From assembly GCF_000582685.1 (NCBI RefSeq), contig NZ_KK073768.1, forward strand, positions 4,057,077-4,121,076: 64,000 nt of DNA, given 5' to 3'. Under the pieces are notes generated by a model. It ran no database searches. It saw only the letters and a program-made list of their open reading frames with translations, and had not been told where the DNA came from. Position 1 is the stretch's first letter. Each line of letters starts with the position of its first letter. A program made the position numbers and the translations under genes. This stretch comes from [Scytonema hofmanni] UTEX 2349 (GTDB lineage Bacteria; Cyanobacteriota; Cyanobacteriia; Cyanobacteriales; Nostocaceae). This document shows positions 62,099 to 64,000 of the stretch, one piece after another.

Positions 62099-63484
62099 TC
62101 ACGAAATCATCTTCTCTAACGCTGTTTGTAAATCTCCCTTTAAATCATCAATTGCTTGTCTGGCACTAACGCGATTTTTCTGATAACTTGAAAAACGTTC
62201 TGTAACTGAAATTGGCTCACCTATTGTTACCCGCGTTTTTCGCCAACCTAAACGAGGTCGTGCAGGGTTTTTATCTCCTTTAATGCGAGAAATTAAATCA
62301 AATAAAATTAAAGATGTTTCGGCAAATCTTTCAAAAGTAGGCTTTTCTTTCACATAATTTTCTCTCACCGCGACAAAACTTTCTGCTAAACGCATATGAA
62401 GCATCCGCAGAGATGCTTCTTCGGCAATCCAATCTGCCAAGCCGCGATGTAAAGGCGATAAATTATTAAAATCTGGTAAATCTGTTCGGTAAATATCTTC
62501 CCAGCCGGCGGACTCAATACGGCGACATCGTTCAATTACAGTTCCCCCACTTTCCAGATTAAAATATTGCTCTGCTGCTTGCAATCCTTTATTTAATAAC
62601 GCTTGCAGCCGAGTATCAATATCTTGGTTAGAGTTAGTAGATGGTGTTTGATGATAAAAGCGATCGCTAAATTGTTCCATCTGGGAAAGCACATGTTCAC
62701 CAAGCCGCAAAATTCGCTCTGAAAATAACTTTTCCATTTCAATTGATTCAGTAATAGGCTGTATAGATAAACCGCTATCAGCTTCTAACTTACTCAAAAG
62801 TGAATTCAGTTTTTTCCAACTTGGATTAATGTAAAAATATTGAATAGCGATCGCCACAATTAAAACTTCCTCAGAACGATTAGCTTTCGCCAAATCTTCT
62901 GCACACCAAAAGCCTAACTGAGCAACTCCAGGTTCTAAAGGACTGACAATTTCACTATGTCCATTAGTGCCTCCCTCTGGCGCTATACTAATAGGGAACT
63001 TGCCATTGGCAAATAAATCCCGCGAGGAACGCAAACCAACTCGATCCAACCGCTTACCTCGATAAATCGATAACCCTCCCAAACTAGACAACATCCAACC
63101 CAGCCACTTTCCAGCCCATAAAGTCATTCCCCGGTCATAAAGAAAGTAAGAATGAGCGGGGTATTGTAATGAAATATTCTGTTGACGCGCTACCCTTGGT
63201 ACAGCCTTGGAAAGTAAATGCATCATCGAAAGAGGATCGTCAACCTCAGAGTGACGAAAAGCCATTAAAAAGCGAATTTTCCCCTTTTGAAATCTTTCGT
63301 AGAGATTGACTAACATCTCCACATTCACGGTTTCAATCTGTGCGATACCGGCAGGCAGCCACGGTCGAAGCCGAAAGCGCTGCAACACTGGCAAAAGCGC
63401 TTTCACAAAATAGTATACAAGCAAATTAAAGCGCTGTGGGATAAATTCTAGACGTGGTTGAGCGTGGTCAATCGGATGCGGCAA
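62099..63484 (-). CDS. PlsC-like 1-acylglycerol-3-phosphate acyltransferase domain protein
   Basis: 461 residues. A PlsC-type acyltransferase domain (about 60-230) has the catalytic HSEVDD (His-x4-Asp) and, later, IAPEGGTNGHSE for the EGT-type motif. The remaining 230 residues form a helical C-terminal region of unknown role, so this is longer than a simple PlsC. It should transfer an acyl group to a glycerolipid or similar acceptor at the membrane. The start is a TTG at 63484 with GGAG 9 bases upstream; no ATG is available before residue 55. Confidence 0.82.
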   Translation of the reverse strand: MPHPIDHAQPRLEFIPQRFNLLVYYFVKALLPVLQRFRLRPWLPAGIAQIETVNVEMLVNLYERFQKGKIRFLMAFRHSEVDDPLSMMHLLSKAVPRVARQQNISLQYPAHSYFLYDRGMTLWAGKWLGWMLSSLGGLSIYRGKRLDRVGLRSSRDLFANGKFPISIAPEGGTNGHSEIVSPLEPGVAQLGFWCAEDLAKANRSEEVLIVAIAIQYFYINPSWKKLNSLLSKLEADSGLSIQPITESIEMEKLFSERILRLGEHVLSQMEQFSDRFYHQTPSTNSNQDIDTRLQALLNKGLQAAEQYFNLESGGTVIERCRRIESAGWEDIYRTDLPDFNNLSPLHRGLADWIAEEASLRMLHMRLAESFVAVRENYVKEKPTFERFAETSLILFDLISRIKGDKNPARPRLGWRKTRVTIGEPISVTERFSSYQKNRVSARQAIDDLKGDLQTALEKMIS

Positions 63485-63773
63485 GATAAATCTCCAGATT
63501 GTGTTGCTTTAAGGTAGGGAATCTCTAACTTAGCGAAAAAATGAGCATGACACTTTACCCTCTAATGTCGAAATTTTGTGACAGAAATGTGCTTATTTAC
63601 TTCATTGTTAACATCTATCGATAGAAATAACTTGCAAAAGTTCCAAAAATATAGTACAGATAAGACTTAAGCTAGATGATAGTCTTTGTCCGCGTGTAAA
63701 GTACGGCATAAGTTAACTGACTATTGACTGTTGACTGTCAACTGTTAACAGTCAATAGCCACCATTTATATAA
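63485..63773. other. divergent promoter region with tandem repeats
   Basis: No gene. A heptamer-like tract (ACTGACTATTGACTGTTGAC and its complement AACTGTTAACAGTCAATAG) occupies about 63717-63760 and forms a perfect-looking stem just before the last gene. Confidence 0.5.
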
Positions 63774-64000
63774 ATGGAAATAAATAACCCCAAAAAACAC
63801 AACCCAACTAAAAAATTCATGATGTTTTACACAAATACTTGGCAGAAAATATTAATCGTTATGGGAATGGCAATTTCTACCTCTTCGATTTATCCCTGTA
63901 ATGTTCAGGCTCAATCTTTGGCGGAAAAAGACAATATCTTAATAGCTCAAAATTTAGGGGGAATAGTACGAAAAATACCCCTCGAAGAAGTCCCACTGAC
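63774..64000 (+). CDS. exported protein, N-terminal part (cut by window end)
   Basis: The frame is open from the ATG at 63774, or from the ATGs at 63819 and 63822, to the end of the window (75 codons). A basic start (NNPKKHNPTKK) is followed by a hydrophobic segment (ILIVMGMAISTSSIY) and VQAQS, a signal peptide cut site. The mature protein begins SLAEKDNILIAQNLGGIVRK. The rest is outside, so its function cannot be told. Confidence 0.6.
   Translation, partial: MEINNPKKHNPTKKFMMFYTNTWQKILIVMGMAISTSSIYPCNVQAQSLAEKDNILIAQNLGGIVRKIPLEEVPL

Overview
The window is chromosomal DNA of a filamentous, probably heterocyst-forming cyanobacterium (Nostocales-like). This rests on psaA-psaB encoding the photosystem I core, an rbcL-rbcX-rbcS operon for form I Rubisco with rbcX in the middle, a CcaA-type beta-carbonic anhydrase, frequent HIP1 octamers (GCGATCGC), short tandem heptamer-like repeats between genes, and many proteins of types common in that order (CHASE2/AAA, DUF928-like, Uma2, CHAT). 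I cannot name the species.

Layout. 0.4-16.7 kb: one long minus-strand exopolysaccharide cluster. In transcription order it holds a Wzc-like tyrosine autokinase, a hexapeptide acetyltransferase, two GT2 glycosyltransferases, a Wzy/O-antigen-ligase-like membrane protein, a Gfo/Idh/MocA dehydrogenase, an NAD epimerase, an acyltransferase-3, a GT4, a Wzx-like flippase, another GT4, a WecG-type transferase and the initiating sugar-phosphate transferase. It looks like a Wzx/Wzy pathway; no outer-membrane Wza was seen. 16.8-25.9 kb: a cyanobacterial Cys-motif protein, an AAA/CHASE2 membrane protein, a short DUF928-like secreted protein, an orphan antitoxin, a DUF937 protein, a membrane GTPase, the carbonic anhydrase and a KGG stress protein. 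26.2-31.8 kb: a disaccharide phosphorylase fused to beta-phosphoglucomutase, downstream of sucrose synthase on the same strand. 32.3-36 kb: a small unknown protein, a GAF protein and a GMC oxidoreductase. 36.4-41 kb: psaA-psaB. 41.6-49.5 kb: a lipoprotein, glutaminase, a UPF0175 antitoxin, a renalase-like FAD protein, and a broken small gene overlapping a SNF2/DpdE-like helicase. 49.9-52.3 kb: rbcLXS. 53-63.5 kb: acetyltransferase, beta-propeller protein, panB, a broken VapBC pair, a CHAT protease, Uma2 nuclease, a cNMP-binding protein, a small Cys protein, mnmE, SDR and a PlsC-like acyltransferase. The window ends inside an exported-protein gene.

Much of the unusual content lies between genes: three copies of a miniature element with AGGACTTACGCAA ends, one element of a second type, about fifteen copies of a short hairpin repeat whose stem is kept while its sequence changes, a 63-bp exact duplication of the end of the GTPase gene, and a 95-bp perfect inverted repeat linking position 1 to position 58.3 kb. 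The strongest candidates for unusual biology are the small-gene/SNF2 pair at 46-49.5 kb (helicase motif II reads DQAD), the CHAT protease with a duplicated start region, the GH65-HAD fusion with a repeat-derived linker, and the AAA-CHASE2 protein. Three antitoxin-type genes are present but no intact toxin gene.
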